Part shown: positions 16,951-25,958 of the stretch, one piece after another
Layout of the letters: each line of letters begins with the position of its first letter
Numbering within the stretch: the first letter of the stretch is position 1
Origin: JAWRCU01 sp033542235
Lineage (GTDB): Bacteria > Pseudomonadota > Alphaproteobacteria > Rhizobiales > Rhizobiaceae
Assembly (NCBI RefSeq): GCF_033542235.1
Contig: NZ_JAWRCU010000002.1
Span: 1-64,000, forward strand
DNA length: 64,000 bases
Reading direction: 5' to 3'
Notes under the pieces: generated by a model
The model's database searches: none
What the model was told of the DNA's origin: nothing
What the model saw: the letters and a program-made list of their open reading frames with translations, nothing else
Program-made: the position numbers and the translations under genes

Positions 16951-17839
16951 TCAGTCCCGCTCCTCCGGTTCGCGTGGCGACGACAAACCAATTCGGCCGC
17001 TCGCGGCGAATATGGCGGGCAGCGCCCTGCGCCTGGAGGTCGTTCTCGAACAGCCCGAAGCAGGTCGCGCCCGAACCCGACATGCGCGCGATTTGCGCCC
17101 CGGTCAGTCCGAGCTCATGCAGGGCATCGTCGATCTCCGGCGCGATGCTGCGCGCCGTGGCCTCGAGGTCATTGCGCGTGCGGCCGAGCCAGGCGACCAG
17201 GCTGTCCAGCGAAGGTTGCTCGGGCAGCGGCGGCAAGCCGGGATTCTGATAGGTTGCGAGCGCGCCGAAGACCTTGGCCGTCGGGACCGGTACGCCTGGG
17301 TTGACAAGCACAAGGCTCAATTCGGGAAAGCTCGGCACCATGGCAATCCGCTCGCCGATGCCCGAGGCCAGCAACGGCTTTGCGGCAACGCACATCGGCA
17401 CATCTGCGCCGAGTGCCGGACCGAGCTGCGCAAGCTCCCGCTTGGTCGTGGTCAGGTCCCAGATCGACGAGAGCGCGATGAGTGTCGCTGCAGCGTCGCT
17501 CGACCCGCCGCCGAGACCCGATGCGATAGGCATGTTCTTTTCGAGGCTGATTGCGACTGGCGGGCAGTCCGCGAGCGGGAAGGCAGCGCGCAGCCTGTCC
17601 CGGGCGGTAACCACCAGATTATCATCGCCGAGCGGCATGTACTTGGCGAATGGGCCCGTGGCAACGAACGAATCCGCCTCGGCGTTTTCTACGGTGAGAT
17701 GGTCGCCGAATCGCGTGAAAACCGTGAGGCTTTCGAGAAGGTGATAGCCGTCCTCCCGTCGCCCCACCACATGGAGGGCAAGGTTGATTTTTCCGGGAGC
17801 CTCGATGGTGAGCGCCCGGTCGTGCCCTTCATCGAGCAC
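16937..17839 (-). CDS. ispE: 4-diphosphocytidyl-2-C-methyl-D-erythritol kinase
   Basis: A 300-residue GHMP kinase of the MEP isoprenoid pathway that phosphorylates CDP-ME at the 2-hydroxyl. The substrate-binding start APGKINLALHVVGRREDGYH and the glycine-rich ATP loop PIASGLGGGSSDAAATL are intact, as is the C-terminal MSGSGATCFGLF. The GTG start at 17839 is chosen because AGGA lies just upstream and the core begins 12 residues later; the frame is open further but overlaps the preceding small gene. It is 13 bp downstream of that gene and overlaps moaB. Confidence 0.95.
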   Translation of the reverse strand: MLDEGHDRALTIEAPGKINLALHVVGRREDGYHLLESLTVFTRFGDHLTVENAEADSFVATGPFAKYMPLGDDNLVVTARDRLRAAFPLADCPPVAISLEKNMPIASGLGGGSSDAAATLIALSSIWDLTTTKRELAQLGPALGADVPMCVAAKPLLASGIGERIAMVPSFPELSLVLVNPGVPVPTAKVFGALATYQNPGLPPLPEQPSLDSLVAWLGRTRNDLEATARSIAPEIDDALHELGLTGAQIARMSGSGATCFGLFENDLQAQGAARHIRRERPNWFVVATRTGGAGLNVAD

Positions 17840-17852
17840 CAGTTCCTGGTGA

Positions 17853-18038
17853 TTAGTCCTTGGCAAGCTTGTATTCGCCGGTCTTGGGATCCTTGACAAG
17901 CGTCCCTGTTGCGCCGGTACGCGCCTGCTTCTCGGCACGCCGCACCTTGGCCGTGACACGGTTGGCCTCGCGGAGGAAGGACTTGTAGCCCAGATAGGCT
18001 ACGGCCAAGACCAGCAAAAGTAAGATGAGCTGTGGCAT
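17853..18038 (-). CDS. Small single-pass membrane protein
   Basis: A 61-residue protein starting MPQLILLLLVLAVAYLGYKS. One transmembrane helix is followed by a basic cytoplasmic tail ending with KDPKTGEYKLAKD, a pattern seen in short conserved rhizobial membrane proteins. The start is fixed by an AAGGAG about 8 bp upstream. It lies between the S49 peptidase and ispE genes, in the same orientation. No function is known. The KDPKTGEY motif might serve as a docking peptide, but that is speculation. Confidence 0.75.
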   Translation of the reverse strand: MPQLILLLLVLAVAYLGYKSFLREANRVTAKVRRAEKQARTGATGTLVKDPKTGEYKLAKD

Positions 18039-18118
18039 CCCTGTTTTCTCCTTGATAGGCGGCGGCGCCACTAAGCGAATTCGCCTATTAACCATGGTAG
18101 CGCCGAACGTGGCTTTTT

Positions 18119-19012
18119 TCAAAGCCCGAACCTGCTCCATAGCGCACGCGACTCGATCGCCTCGATAAGCCCGTCGACGGCTGAAGCCGCGAGGTCGGAT
18201 GCCGAAAGCCCGGCATTCGAACCGAAGAAGGCAAGCCGACGGCCGAAGAAGCCGCGCGGGTGGCTGATCAGCTGCAGCCTCGTTTTCGGCCCGAAACGGC
18301 TCTTCAGGACGCTGCGCATGTCACCCAGCGCATCCACCAGGCCGAGATCGATCCCGCGCTTGGCGGTCCAGAACAGGCCGGTAAACAGGTCGGGATCGTC
18401 GGTCAGCTTGCCGGCCCGGCGCTCCTTGACGATGTCAATAAAGGTCTCGTGGACCTCGAGCTGCAGCACTTTCAGCCGCTCGACATCTTCTTCCTTTTCC
18501 GGTCGAAACGGATCGAGCACGGCCTTGTTCCGTCCGGCCGTGTGGACACGGCGTTCTATGCCGGCCTTCCTCAAGAGCTCTGGGAAGCCGAAGGAGGCCG
18601 TAACGACCCCGATCGACCCGACGATGGAGGAAGGATCGGCAATGATCTCATCGCCGGCGACCGCAATCATGTAGCCGCCGGACGCAGCGACATCCTCGAC
18701 GAACACCAGCACGGTTTTCTTCTTTTCCGACGCGAGATCGCGGATGCGGCGGTAAATCAGCCGCGATTGCACCGGCGAGCCGCCGGGCGAATTGATAGAG
18801 ATCGCGACGGCCGGCGCATCATTGTAGGCGAACAGCTTCTCGATAAGCGCTGCCGTCGAGGAGAGCGACAAGCTCTGCCTGAGCTGCGTGCCGCCGGCCA
18901 TGATCGTGCCGTGCAGCCTGATCACAGGGATCGTCACGGCGTCTGAACGCATGGATCTGGGCAGGAACTTATTGAGGAAGCGGTTCAAACGGGATGCTCC
19001 GGATTTTGCCAC
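18119..19012 (-). CDS. S49 family peptidase (SppA/SohB-like)
   Basis: A 297-residue serine protease of the ClpP/crotonase fold. The nucleophile lies in FVEDVAASGGYMIAVAGDEI (Ser of ASGG), with the preceding SINSPGGSPVQS oxyanion loop and IVGSIGVV typical of SppA/SohB. A lysine following in the TAGRNKAVLDPF region is the probable general base. These enzymes cleave residual signal peptides or membrane proteins. The N terminus is basic without a strong transmembrane helix, so association with the membrane is uncertain. It lies in a minus-strand cluster downstream of the TrmN6-type methyltransferase gene. Confidence 0.9.
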   Translation of the reverse strand: MAKSGASRLNRFLNKFLPRSMRSDAVTIPVIRLHGTIMAGGTQLRQSLSLSSTAALIEKLFAYNDAPAVAISINSPGGSPVQSRLIYRRIRDLASEKKKTVLVFVEDVAASGGYMIAVAGDEIIADPSSIVGSIGVVTASFGFPELLRKAGIERRVHTAGRNKAVLDPFRPEKEEDVERLKVLQLEVHETFIDIVKERRAGKLTDDPDLFTGLFWTAKRGIDLGLVDALGDMRSVLKSRFGPKTRLQLISHPRGFFGRRLAFFGSNAGLSASDLAASAVDGLIEAIESRALWSRFGL

Positions 19013-19061
19013 GAAGATGTAGGATTTTACCGCATTTCCGCAATGGTGGGACAGCTACCGT

Positions 19062-19847
19062 TCAATCACCAAAGAGCGAGGCGCGACCGTTGTTGATGTC
19101 GTCGGCCGCCGCGGTGAAGCGGTCGCTGCCCGCCGCGTGCAGGAAGAGAGGCGGCATCAGTGATAGGCCGGCGCGCGAGCCACGCGTCCCGCGCACCAGG
19201 ATACGGATGGCCGCGGCGTCGGGCCGCGGGTGGATCGGCACGATTTCAAGCTTGCCGAAGCGGCCGGCCAGCGCAACGAGGAGCTCGCCGATCGACTGGG
19301 GTCGTGCGATGATTGCGACGCCGCCGCGCGGCTTTACCACTGCTGCGGCGCTGCGCAGCCAGAGCTCGAACAGCTTGTCGGGCATGACATGGGCGCCGCG
19401 CTTCAGCTGGTCGGGCGTCACTCGGTCATGGCCGGCGTTGAATGGCGGATTCATGATGGCGAAATCAAATGCGCCATCGCCGAGGCCTGCTGCCGTTCGT
19501 GCCTTGCCGGAAAGCGACACGTCGGCTGTCAGAACAGAGATGCGGTCCCGAAGATGACCGTTTTCCGGATGCGTGACGGTCCGCTCGGCAAAGGCGACCA
19601 TCTCGGCCGAGTTCTCGACGAGAACGACCTGCGCTGCCGCGCAGCGCGCGGCAACGGCCAGGCCGGCCGCGCCGGCGCCGGCCCCGAAATCGACGAGACG
19701 GCCCGAAAAATCCGAGGGCACGGCGGCAGCAAGCATCATTGCATCCATGCCGGCACGGTGCCCGGCGCCTTTCGGCTGCACGAGCCAGAATCGGCCGCGA
19801 TGGAAGGCGTCGAGCGTAAAGTCCGGGCTTGCCTGGTCGGTCGCCAT
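19062..19847 (-). CDS. TrmN6-type tRNA adenine methyltransferase
   Basis: A 261-residue class I SAM-dependent methyltransferase. The SAM loop is LVDFGAGAGAAGLAVA (about 51-66), the acidic strand VVLVENSAEMVAFAER follows, and the catalytic NPPF appears in FDFAIMNPPFNAG, as in N6-adenine and glutamine methyltransferases. The closest characterised group is E. coli TrmN6 (YfiC), which methylates A37 of tRNA-Val, but substrate specificity cannot be read from sequence. The gene follows the DUF2007 gene by 13 bp and precedes the S49 peptidase gene, an arrangement I associate with rhizobia next to the polyprenyl synthase. Confidence 0.87.
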   Translation of the reverse strand: MATDQASPDFTLDAFHRGRFWLVQPKGAGHRAGMDAMMLAAAVPSDFSGRLVDFGAGAGAAGLAVAARCAAAQVVLVENSAEMVAFAERTVTHPENGHLRDRISVLTADVSLSGKARTAAGLGDGAFDFAIMNPPFNAGHDRVTPDQLKRGAHVMPDKLFELWLRSAAAVVKPRGGVAIIARPQSIGELLVALAGRFGKLEIVPIHPRPDAAAIRILVRGTRGSRAGLSLMPPLFLHAAGSDRFTAAADDINNGRASLFGD

Positions 19848-19860
19848 GGCTGGCAGGCGG

Positions 19861-20085
19861 TCAGTGCTTCTCGATTTCGTGGCCTATGCCCGCATCTGCG
19901 AGGATTGCGCGCGCCCTGACGAGCTCGTCCTCCTCGACCATGATGCGTCGTGGCAGGATGCCGAGTGAGCCGTCGACCACGCTCATGTTCTGGTCGGCAA
20001 CGAGATAGGCGATGCCAGCGTCGCGCATCAGCGCCTCGATAAACGAGATCAGCACGGCATCATTGGTTCGGACGAGTTCTTTCAT
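19861..20085 (-). CDS. DUF2007 domain protein
   Basis: A 74-residue cytoplasmic protein, MKELVRTNDAVLISFIEALM at the start, with the DUF2007 pattern VLISFIEALMRDAGIAYLVADQN and a C-terminal ILVRA-like helix (ELVRARAILADAG). The fold is a ferredoxin-like two-layer sandwich related to PII-like proteins, and a signalling role has been suggested but not shown. The start was moved to the ATG that gives the family N terminus. First gene of the leftward cluster (methyltransferase, S49 peptidase, ispE, moaB). Confidence 0.82.
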   Translation of the reverse strand: MKELVRTNDAVLISFIEALMRDAGIAYLVADQNMSVVDGSLGILPRRIMVEEDELVRARAILADAGIGHEIEKH

Positions 20086-20307
20086 GCGCGCGAAAATCGC
20101 AGGTCGTGCGCCAGGAGTAAATGGCCGGAATCGCCGATCCGTCACAATTGCCCGCAGCCCCTCTTCAAAGGCCTCCAAAACGGGCCCTGCACGCACTCGA
20201 CTGCAGCTCCATAGAGCAGCTCCCCGATTGTTACAAAAGTGTCATTAAAGTGTCAAAACAGCGGCACTGTGCCGCGAACTTTTGGCCAAGTTACGGCATT
20301 GATACGC
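20086..20307. promoter_or_regulatory. Divergent control region with direct repeats
   Basis: About 220 bp without a supported gene. AAAGTGTCA occurs twice, at 20236-20244 and 20247-20255, an 11-bp period (one helical turn). It is followed by the palindrome GCGGCACTGTGCCGC (20261-20275). This looks like a regulator-binding site for the rightward membrane-protein genes. Confidence 0.45.
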
Positions 20308-20427
20308 ATGGTCACGGGCAGCAACAAATTCGATGCCGCGCTAGCGCTTACAACGCTCTCGATAGTCTTAGCTCTCATTGGACTGGTGCTTTACTACGAT
20401 GTCGAAATCCTATTTCCGAGGGGCTGA
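20308..20427 (+). CDS. Possible 39-residue membrane peptide
   Basis: A short frame starting MVTGSNKFDAALALTTLSIV with one strong transmembrane segment (about 9-30) and the end YYDVEILFPRG. Its 3' end overlaps the start of the next gene by 29 bp in another frame, which would permit translational coupling. It could instead be the C-terminal remnant of a transporter permease. Nothing beyond hydrophobicity and position supports it. Confidence 0.3.
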   Translation: MVTGSNKFDAALALTTLSIVLALIGLVLYYDVEILFPRG

Positions 20428-21145
20428 CGGGACAGTCCCGTTGCACGTTACACGTTTGACCGCAGCAAGCCGCCCCGGCCTCCGAGGGAAAATGATCCTC
20501 TTGGGGGTGGCTGGTGTCTCGCTGGCGCTGCTTTGTGCCAGCATCGCCCAGGATGTGCGGCTCTACGTCGGCCCTGAGCCGGACCTCTCCGCTAAGATAT
20601 GGATGCTCGACGTCGACTTCGAACGCAGCGCATTCACCTGGGTCTCGATAATCTCGCTCTTTGTGGCGGCCGTGCTTCTTTTTCTGGGCGCCGAGCATGC
20701 GGCAGCCCGACGCGACCGTTTCAGATGGCACTGGTATGCACTCGCCGCGCTTTTTCTCCTCGCCTCCTTCGACGAATTTGCCGGGCTTCACGAGAAGCTG
20801 TCGGCGGTCCTGGCTGCGCGGATGAGCCACTCCGGCGTTCTATATTTCGCCTGGGCAGCCCCTGCCGGCATACTCGCCTTGATAGGGCTGGCTAGCTTCA
20901 TCCCGTTCATCCGCTCCTTTCCGACAAGGCTCGCCCTCTTGATGGTGCTTTCAGCCGGCCTGTTTCTCGGCGGGGCTGTCGGGCTGGAAATGATCGGCGG
21001 CAAGATTGCCGAGGTTGAAGGGGTGAAGTCGCTGCACTACCGCATGGAAACGAACGCGGAGGAAGGGATGGAACTCGCCGGCACGCTCCTTTTCATCTAC
21101 GTGCTGCTCGCCTTCAACGAGGAGCGCCGTTTCATCCCCGGCTGA
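20399..21145 (+). CDS. Multi-pass membrane protein, unknown function
   Basis: A 248-residue integral membrane protein with about six hydrophobic segments, for example GVAGVSLALLCASIAQDV, FTWVSIISLFVAAVLLFLGA, WHWYALAALFLLASFDEFAG and LLMVLSAGLFLGGAVGLEM. Charged intramembrane-edge residues (SFDEFAGLHEKL; RMETNAEEGMELAG) are notable. The pattern SxDE...HE in one helix and E..EE..EL in another recalls unnamed membrane families with possible metal or proton sites. I do not recognise the family with confidence. It lies between the DUF2007 cluster and the polyprenyl synthase, and is convergent with a VOC gene. Confidence 0.7.
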   Translation: MSKSYFRGADGTVPLHVTRLTAASRPGLRGKMILLGVAGVSLALLCASIAQDVRLYVGPEPDLSAKIWMLDVDFERSAFTWVSIISLFVAAVLLFLGAEHAAARRDRFRWHWYALAALFLLASFDEFAGLHEKLSAVLAARMSHSGVLYFAWAAPAGILALIGLASFIPFIRSFPTRLALLMVLSAGLFLGGAVGLEMIGGKIAEVEGVKSLHYRMETNAEEGMELAGTLLFIYVLLAFNEERRFIPG

Positions 21146-21220
21146 TATAGTTCCGCGCACACGAGAATCCGGCGGCCAAGCCCGCGCACCTGTAAACTGT
21201 CCGCATTGCACATACCGGTT

Positions 21221-21595
21221 TCAGTGCCCCACGATGCAGAACTGGTTGCCTTCCGGGTCACGCATGACGGTGTACCCGTCAGTCTCGCGGACGACCTCGC
21301 CGCCAAGCGAACGAATGCGCTGCACCTCTTGCCCTCGATCATCAACGGATATGTCCAGGTGCACCCGGTTGTTCTGGTAATTGCGGTCCGGAACTTCCTG
21401 GAAGCACAGGACAGGCCCGGGTCCATCCACCATGACTGTCGGATCGGTCTCCGGCGTGAGGCCCAACGTGGCGAGTCGATCGATCTCGGCTTGGTCGTAG
21501 GGCCGAACGGCATAGCCGTCGAGTAGCTCTGCCCAGAACCGCGCAAGCCGCGCCGCGGACGCGCAGTCGAATACGATTTCCCTGATCGATCCCAT
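21221..21595 (-). CDS. VOC family (glyoxalase/bleomycin-resistance fold) protein
   Basis: A 124-residue protein of the vicinal oxygen chelate superfamily with the paired beta-alpha-beta-beta-beta layout. The start is IREIVFDCASAARLARFWAE. The central NNRVHLDISVDD carries the first-half metal histidine, and the end is MRDPEGNQFCIVGH. Such stand-alone proteins act in small-molecule detoxification or resistance, but the substrate cannot be predicted. Its promoter region faces that of the polyprenyl synthase (about 150 bp between starts). Confidence 0.85.
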   Translation of the reverse strand: MGSIREIVFDCASAARLARFWAELLDGYAVRPYDQAEIDRLATLGLTPETDPTVMVDGPGPVLCFQEVPDRNYQNNRVHLDISVDDRGQEVQRIRSLGGEVVRETDGYTVMRDPEGNQFCIVGH

Positions 21596-21744
21596 CGATT
21601 ATCTCCAGGCATGTCCGGCCGGTAGGCCTGTCCCCCGCGCCAATTCGCCCCTTGCGGCAGCTATATAGGACAACCTAGCTTTGCAGTGAGGGCTTGCGCG
21701 CCGCCGCGGCATCGTTATGTCTGCGGCAAATAAGGGATCTGGCC

Positions 21745-22761
21745 TTGGGTGTCGTACTCAATCTTGAAGATAGCAAGCGGGACGCAGCCTCGATCGAGCG
21801 GCTGCTGCACCTCACTGCGGCCGACATGGACAGGGTCAACGAGTTGATCCTTTCCAAGGCCGGCTCCGACGTCGAGATGATCCCCGAGGTGGCGAACCAT
21901 CTGATTTCTTCCGGCGGCAAACGGCTGCGGCCCATGGTAACGCTGGCTGCCGCACAGATGTTCGGCTATTCCGGTGACGGCCACGTCAAGCTTGCGACCA
22001 GCGTCGAGTTCATGCACACGGCCACGCTGCTGCACGACGACGTTGTCGACGAGAGCGACCTGAGGCGCGGCAAGAAGACAGCGCGCATGATCTGGGGCAA
22101 TCAGGCCAGCGTGCTCGTCGGCGATTTCCTGCTCGGGCAGGCCTTTCGCATGATGGTGGACGTCGGCTCGCTCGAGGCGCTGGACATCCTGTCGACCGCC
22201 GCATCCATAATCGCCGAAGGCGAAGTGATGCAGCTTGCCGCGGCGAAGAACCTCGAGACCACCGAGGACGAGCATTTCGCGGTGATCAAGGCGAAGACGG
22301 CAGCCCTGTTCTCCGCCGCCGCCGAGGTCGGTCCGGTAATCGCCGAGGCGACCCGCAACGACCGTGCGGCGCTCCGCTCGTACGGGATGAATCTCGGCCT
22401 CGCTTTTCAGTTGATCGACGATGCGCTGGATTATGGCGGCTCGAGCAAAGAGCTCGGCAAGAATGTTGGCGACGACTTCCGCGAGGGCAAGGTGACACTA
22501 CCCGTGATCCTCGCCTATCGCCGCGGCACGCCGGCCGAGCGTGCGTTCTGGGTGAAGTCGATCGAGGAGAACGCTGTCGACGACGCTGCTCTGGACAAGG
22601 CGATCGGGCTGATGAAGCGCCACGGTGCCGTAACCGACACGATCGCGCGCGCAACTCATTTCGGCGACATCGCCCGCGATGCGCTCGCGCCGCTGAAGTC
22701 GACTCCGCAGAAAGCGGCGCTTAACGACGTAATAGATTTCTGTATCAGTCGCGTGTCGTGA
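21745..22761 (+). CDS. Long-chain polyprenyl diphosphate synthase
   Basis: A 338-residue trans-prenyltransferase making the C40-C50 side chain of ubiquinone. The first aspartate-rich motif is LLHDDVVDESD (DDVVD at 98-102) and the second is LIDDALDYGG. SGGKRLRPM (56-64) and the helix EGEVMQL are conserved. In rhizobia the product is usually decaprenyl diphosphate (Q10), which I infer rather than see. The start TTG at 21745 gives MGVVLNLEDSKRD, preceded by AAGGGA at a suitable distance; a GTG two codons later is possible. ubiA, the enzyme using this side chain, is at 48-49 kb. Confidence 0.92.
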   Translation: MGVVLNLEDSKRDAASIERLLHLTAADMDRVNELILSKAGSDVEMIPEVANHLISSGGKRLRPMVTLAAAQMFGYSGDGHVKLATSVEFMHTATLLHDDVVDESDLRRGKKTARMIWGNQASVLVGDFLLGQAFRMMVDVGSLEALDILSTAASIIAEGEVMQLAAAKNLETTEDEHFAVIKAKTAALFSAAAEVGPVIAEATRNDRAALRSYGMNLGLAFQLIDDALDYGGSSKELGKNVGDDFREGKVTLPVILAYRRGTPAERAFWVKSIEENAVDDAALDKAIGLMKRHGAVTDTIARATHFGDIARDALAPLKSTPQKAALNDVIDFCISRVS

Positions 22762-22904
22762 TGGGGTTGATGCACGCCGGCTGACCGGAATGTGAACCTT
22801 GCGAGGTTGAACGCTTACCGCAAAAAGGCCATGCTTGAGGACCAAAGCGGCGCTAGGTAAGGTTCGGTGGGCGGGCGCCCACAGGAAAAGGGAACTCAAG
22901 GCAG

Positions 22905-24908
22905 GTGAAAAACACTCTCAGTCGCGCCATGTCGGTCGCGGGACTTGCGGCGCTCTTCGTAGTGTCGCCGCTTCTCGGCTTTGCCAAGCAATCCGACCAG
23001 CCTGTGGCGATCGGCACGTTCTCGGGTGCCTATCTTGCGGCCAGGGTCGCCGAAGGCGACAACGACTTGCCGAGCGCGATCGCCTACTACAAGCGAGCCC
23101 TTTCCTTCGACCCCGACGATCAGTCGCTGCAGCAGAGCCTGCTGCTCGCATTGATCACGCAAGGCGATTTCGATGAGGCGCTGCCCTGGGCCGAGAAGCT
23201 GAAGACCGTGCCCGACGTGGAACGCTTCTCGCGGCTGATGCTGGCCGTCGATTCTTTCCGCAAGAAGGATTTCAAGGCTGCCGAGAACTGGCTGAAGCTG
23301 GTGCTCGAATCCGACCTGGATCGCCTCATCACCGGCCTGATGACGAGCTGGGCGAAGGCCGGCGAGGGCAGTCCCAAAGACGCCCTGAAACATCTCGACA
23401 AACTGGATGGGCCGGACTGGTACAGTCTCTTCGTCAATTATCATCGCGCGCTGATCGCCGATCAGGCCGGCTTTGATGTGGAGGCCAAGCAGGTCTATCA
23501 AGCTACACTCGATGACGCTTCGTCCGGTAGCGCCGCCCCTGAAACCTGGCTGCGTTCGGCCGAGTCCTATGCGCGATTTTTGGCGCGCAGGGGCGAGAAG
23601 GACAAGGCGCTTGGCGTGCTCGATCGCATCGACGAGTTTGCGCCGGGGCGAGTGCAGGTGGGCGCCCTGCGCAAGGAGATAACAGCCGGCAAGCCGGTGC
23701 CTCGTCTGGTGGAAGGGCCCGTCGAGGGCGCCTCCGAAGTGCTGCTCGACCTCGGCACAGCGCTTAACCGCAGCGGCGGCGAGGCCTTCGTCAAGCTATA
23801 CCTGCAGCTCGCCCGCGCGCTGAATCCGACGGGCGATTCGGTCCTGCTGCAGCTCGCCGCGCTTGCCGAGCAGCAGAGCGATGCCGAGCAGGCGATTGAT
23901 CTCTATTCGCGGATTCCGGCGGATTCGCCGGTGAAGCGACTTGCCGAGATGCAGCGTGGCCTGAACCTTGCTGATCTCAAACGCCAGGACGAGGCCATCG
24001 CGCAGCTTAACAAGCTGATCGAGCAGGATCCCGACGACATGCGCGGCTACCTGGCGCTCGGCGGCGTCTACGCGGCGAAGGAGGATTTCCGAAACGCCGC
24101 GGGAGTCTACGACCGCGCCGTCGAGCATTTGAAGACGCCGGCAAGCACCGACTGGAACATCTTCTACCAGCGCGGCATCGCCTATGAGCGTCTTAAGGAA
24201 TGGCCGAAAGCCGAGCCCAACTTCAAGAAGGCCCTCGAGCTCTATCCCAACCAGCCTCAGGTCATGAACTATCTCGGCTATTCCTGGGTCGACATGAACA
24301 TGAACCTCGACGAGGCGATGGACCTGATCCGCAAGGCGGTCGATCTCAGGCCCGGCGACGGCTACATCGTCGATTCGCTCGGCTGGGCCTACTATAAGCT
24401 CGGCAAATTCGACGATGCCGTACGTGAGCTTGAGAAGGCAGTCTCGCTGAAGCCGGACGATCCGGTGCTGAACGATCACCTCGGCGATGCCTATTGGCGC
24501 GTCGGCCGCCGGCTGGAAGCGACCTTTCAGTGGGCACATGCGCGCGACATGAAGCCGGACAAGGACGTGCTCGCGAACGTTCAGAAGAAGCTCGCCGAGG
24601 GCCTGCCGCCGATCGAAGGCAAGACCGCCGCCGACAAGCCGGATGCTCCGGTCGCCCCACCGGCCGATTCTCCGGCGGTGGAGAAGAAGAGCGAGCTCGA
24701 TGCTCCGACCGAGAGCGTGGCCGCTGTCATGGCGGCCGTCCCGGCTGCTTACACCGTGCAGCGTGGGCAATCGCTGTGGTCGATCGCTGCCGACAAGCTC
24801 GGCAGCGGTGAGCGTTATCGCGAGATCCTGCACTTGAACCCCAAGCTGCGCCGCAATCCGGGCCGCATTGTCCCTGGTCAGGAACTCAGGCTTCCGGTCT
24901 CGAACTGA
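22905..24908 (+). CDS. Secreted TPR protein with C-terminal LysM domain
   Basis: A 667-residue envelope protein. A signal peptide-like N terminus (MKNTLSRAMSVAGLAALFVV..., to about 30) is followed by many tetratricopeptide units (for example GDNDLPSAIAYYKRAL, GKFDDAVRELEKAVSLKPDD), then a Pro/Ala/Lys linker (about 570-610) and a LysM domain (about 616-664, YTVQRGQSLWSIAADKLGSG). LysM binds peptidoglycan glycans, so the TPR scaffold is probably anchored to the cell wall in the periplasm. The GTG start is preceded by CAAGG. Unusual versus the TPR-only homologues I know of similar context; the LysM fusion is the noteworthy part. Confidence 0.83.
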   Translation: MKNTLSRAMSVAGLAALFVVSPLLGFAKQSDQPVAIGTFSGAYLAARVAEGDNDLPSAIAYYKRALSFDPDDQSLQQSLLLALITQGDFDEALPWAEKLKTVPDVERFSRLMLAVDSFRKKDFKAAENWLKLVLESDLDRLITGLMTSWAKAGEGSPKDALKHLDKLDGPDWYSLFVNYHRALIADQAGFDVEAKQVYQATLDDASSGSAAPETWLRSAESYARFLARRGEKDKALGVLDRIDEFAPGRVQVGALRKEITAGKPVPRLVEGPVEGASEVLLDLGTALNRSGGEAFVKLYLQLARALNPTGDSVLLQLAALAEQQSDAEQAIDLYSRIPADSPVKRLAEMQRGLNLADLKRQDEAIAQLNKLIEQDPDDMRGYLALGGVYAAKEDFRNAAGVYDRAVEHLKTPASTDWNIFYQRGIAYERLKEWPKAEPNFKKALELYPNQPQVMNYLGYSWVDMNMNLDEAMDLIRKAVDLRPGDGYIVDSLGWAYYKLGKFDDAVRELEKAVSLKPDDPVLNDHLGDAYWRVGRRLEATFQWAHARDMKPDKDVLANVQKKLAEGLPPIEGKTAADKPDAPVAPPADSPAVEKKSELDAPTESVAAVMAAVPAAYTVQRGQSLWSIAADKLGSGERYREILHLNPKLRRNPGRIVPGQELRLPVSN

Positions 24909-24981
24909 CAAGCGTTCCGTCCGCCTTGACGCTCCATTCCTCCGCCTTTAGGTCAGGCGCATTCCGACCGAGGAATTTGCC

Positions 24982-25923
24982 GTGACCGAGCCTGCCCCAC
25001 ATATGCAGCCGAGCCGCTCCTTTCAGGGGCTGATCCTGGCTCTTCACAATTACTGGGCCGACTATGGCTGCCTGGTGCTGCAACCCTACGACATGGAAGT
25101 CGGCGCCGGCACCTTCCATCCCGCCACAACTTTGCGGGCACTCGGGCCGAAGCGCTGGAACGCCGCCTATGTTCAGCCCTCGCGCCGGCCGAAGGACGGC
25201 CGCTACGGTGAGAACCCCAACCGGCTGCAGCACTATTACCAGTACCAGGTGATCCTGAAGCCCAACCCGCCGAACCTGCAGGAGCTCTATCTGGGTTCGC
25301 TGGCGGCGATCGGCATCGACCCGCTGACGCATGACATCCGCTTCGTCGAGGACGACTGGGAGAGCCCGACGCTCGGCGCCTGGGGGCTCGGTTGGGAATG
25401 CTGGTGCGACGGCATGGAGGTCTCGCAGTTCACCTATTTCCAGCAGGTCTGCGGCATCGAATGCGCACCTGTCTCGGGCGAGCTGACTTATGGGCTGGAG
25501 CGGCTTGCAATGTATGTGCAGGGCGTCGACAACGTCTACGAGCTCAATTTCAATGGCCGCGAAGGCGACGAGAAGGTCACCTATGGCGATGTTTTTCTGC
25601 AGGCCGAGCAGGAATATTCGCGACATAATTTCGAATTTGCAGACACGAAGATGCTGCTCAGGCACTTCGACGACGCCGAGGCCGAATGCATGGCGCTGCT
25701 GTCGGCCGGCGAGCCGGGCGCCAAGGACAACAACCCGCTGCATAAGCTTGTGCTGCCCGCCTACGACCAGACGATCAAGGCGAGCCATATCTTCAACCTG
25801 CTCGACGCACGCGGCGTGATCTCGGTCACCGAGCGGCAGAGCTACATCCTGCGCGTGCGCAACCTCGCCAAAGGGTGCGGGGAGGCGTTCCTGAAGACGG
25901 AAGCCGGGGGGATGGCGGCGTAA
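24982..25923 (+). CDS. glyQ: Glycyl-tRNA synthetase alpha subunit
   Basis: A 313-residue catalytic alpha subunit of the bacterial alpha2beta2 glycyl-tRNA synthetase (class II). It contains FQGLILALHNYWADYGCLVL near the start, MEVGAGTFHPATTLRALGPK, the motif-2 region NPNRLQHYYQYQVILKPNPP, and WGLGWECWCDGMEVSQFTYF. GTG start with AGGAA upstream; an ATG seven codons in is possible. Its partner glyS begins about 475 bp downstream rather than immediately after it, because a decayed toxin-antitoxin module lies between the two. Confidence 0.97.
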   Translation: MTEPAPHMQPSRSFQGLILALHNYWADYGCLVLQPYDMEVGAGTFHPATTLRALGPKRWNAAYVQPSRRPKDGRYGENPNRLQHYYQYQVILKPNPPNLQELYLGSLAAIGIDPLTHDIRFVEDDWESPTLGAWGLGWECWCDGMEVSQFTYFQQVCGIECAPVSGELTYGLERLAMYVQGVDNVYELNFNGREGDEKVTYGDVFLQAEQEYSRHNFEFADTKMLLRHFDDAEAECMALLSAGEPGAKDNNPLHKLVLPAYDQTIKASHIFNLLDARGVISVTERQSYILRVRNLAKGCGEAFLKTEAGGMAA

Positions 25924-25958
25924 GACACAACGCTTGCTGCGTCGTTTGGCCGCTTGGC

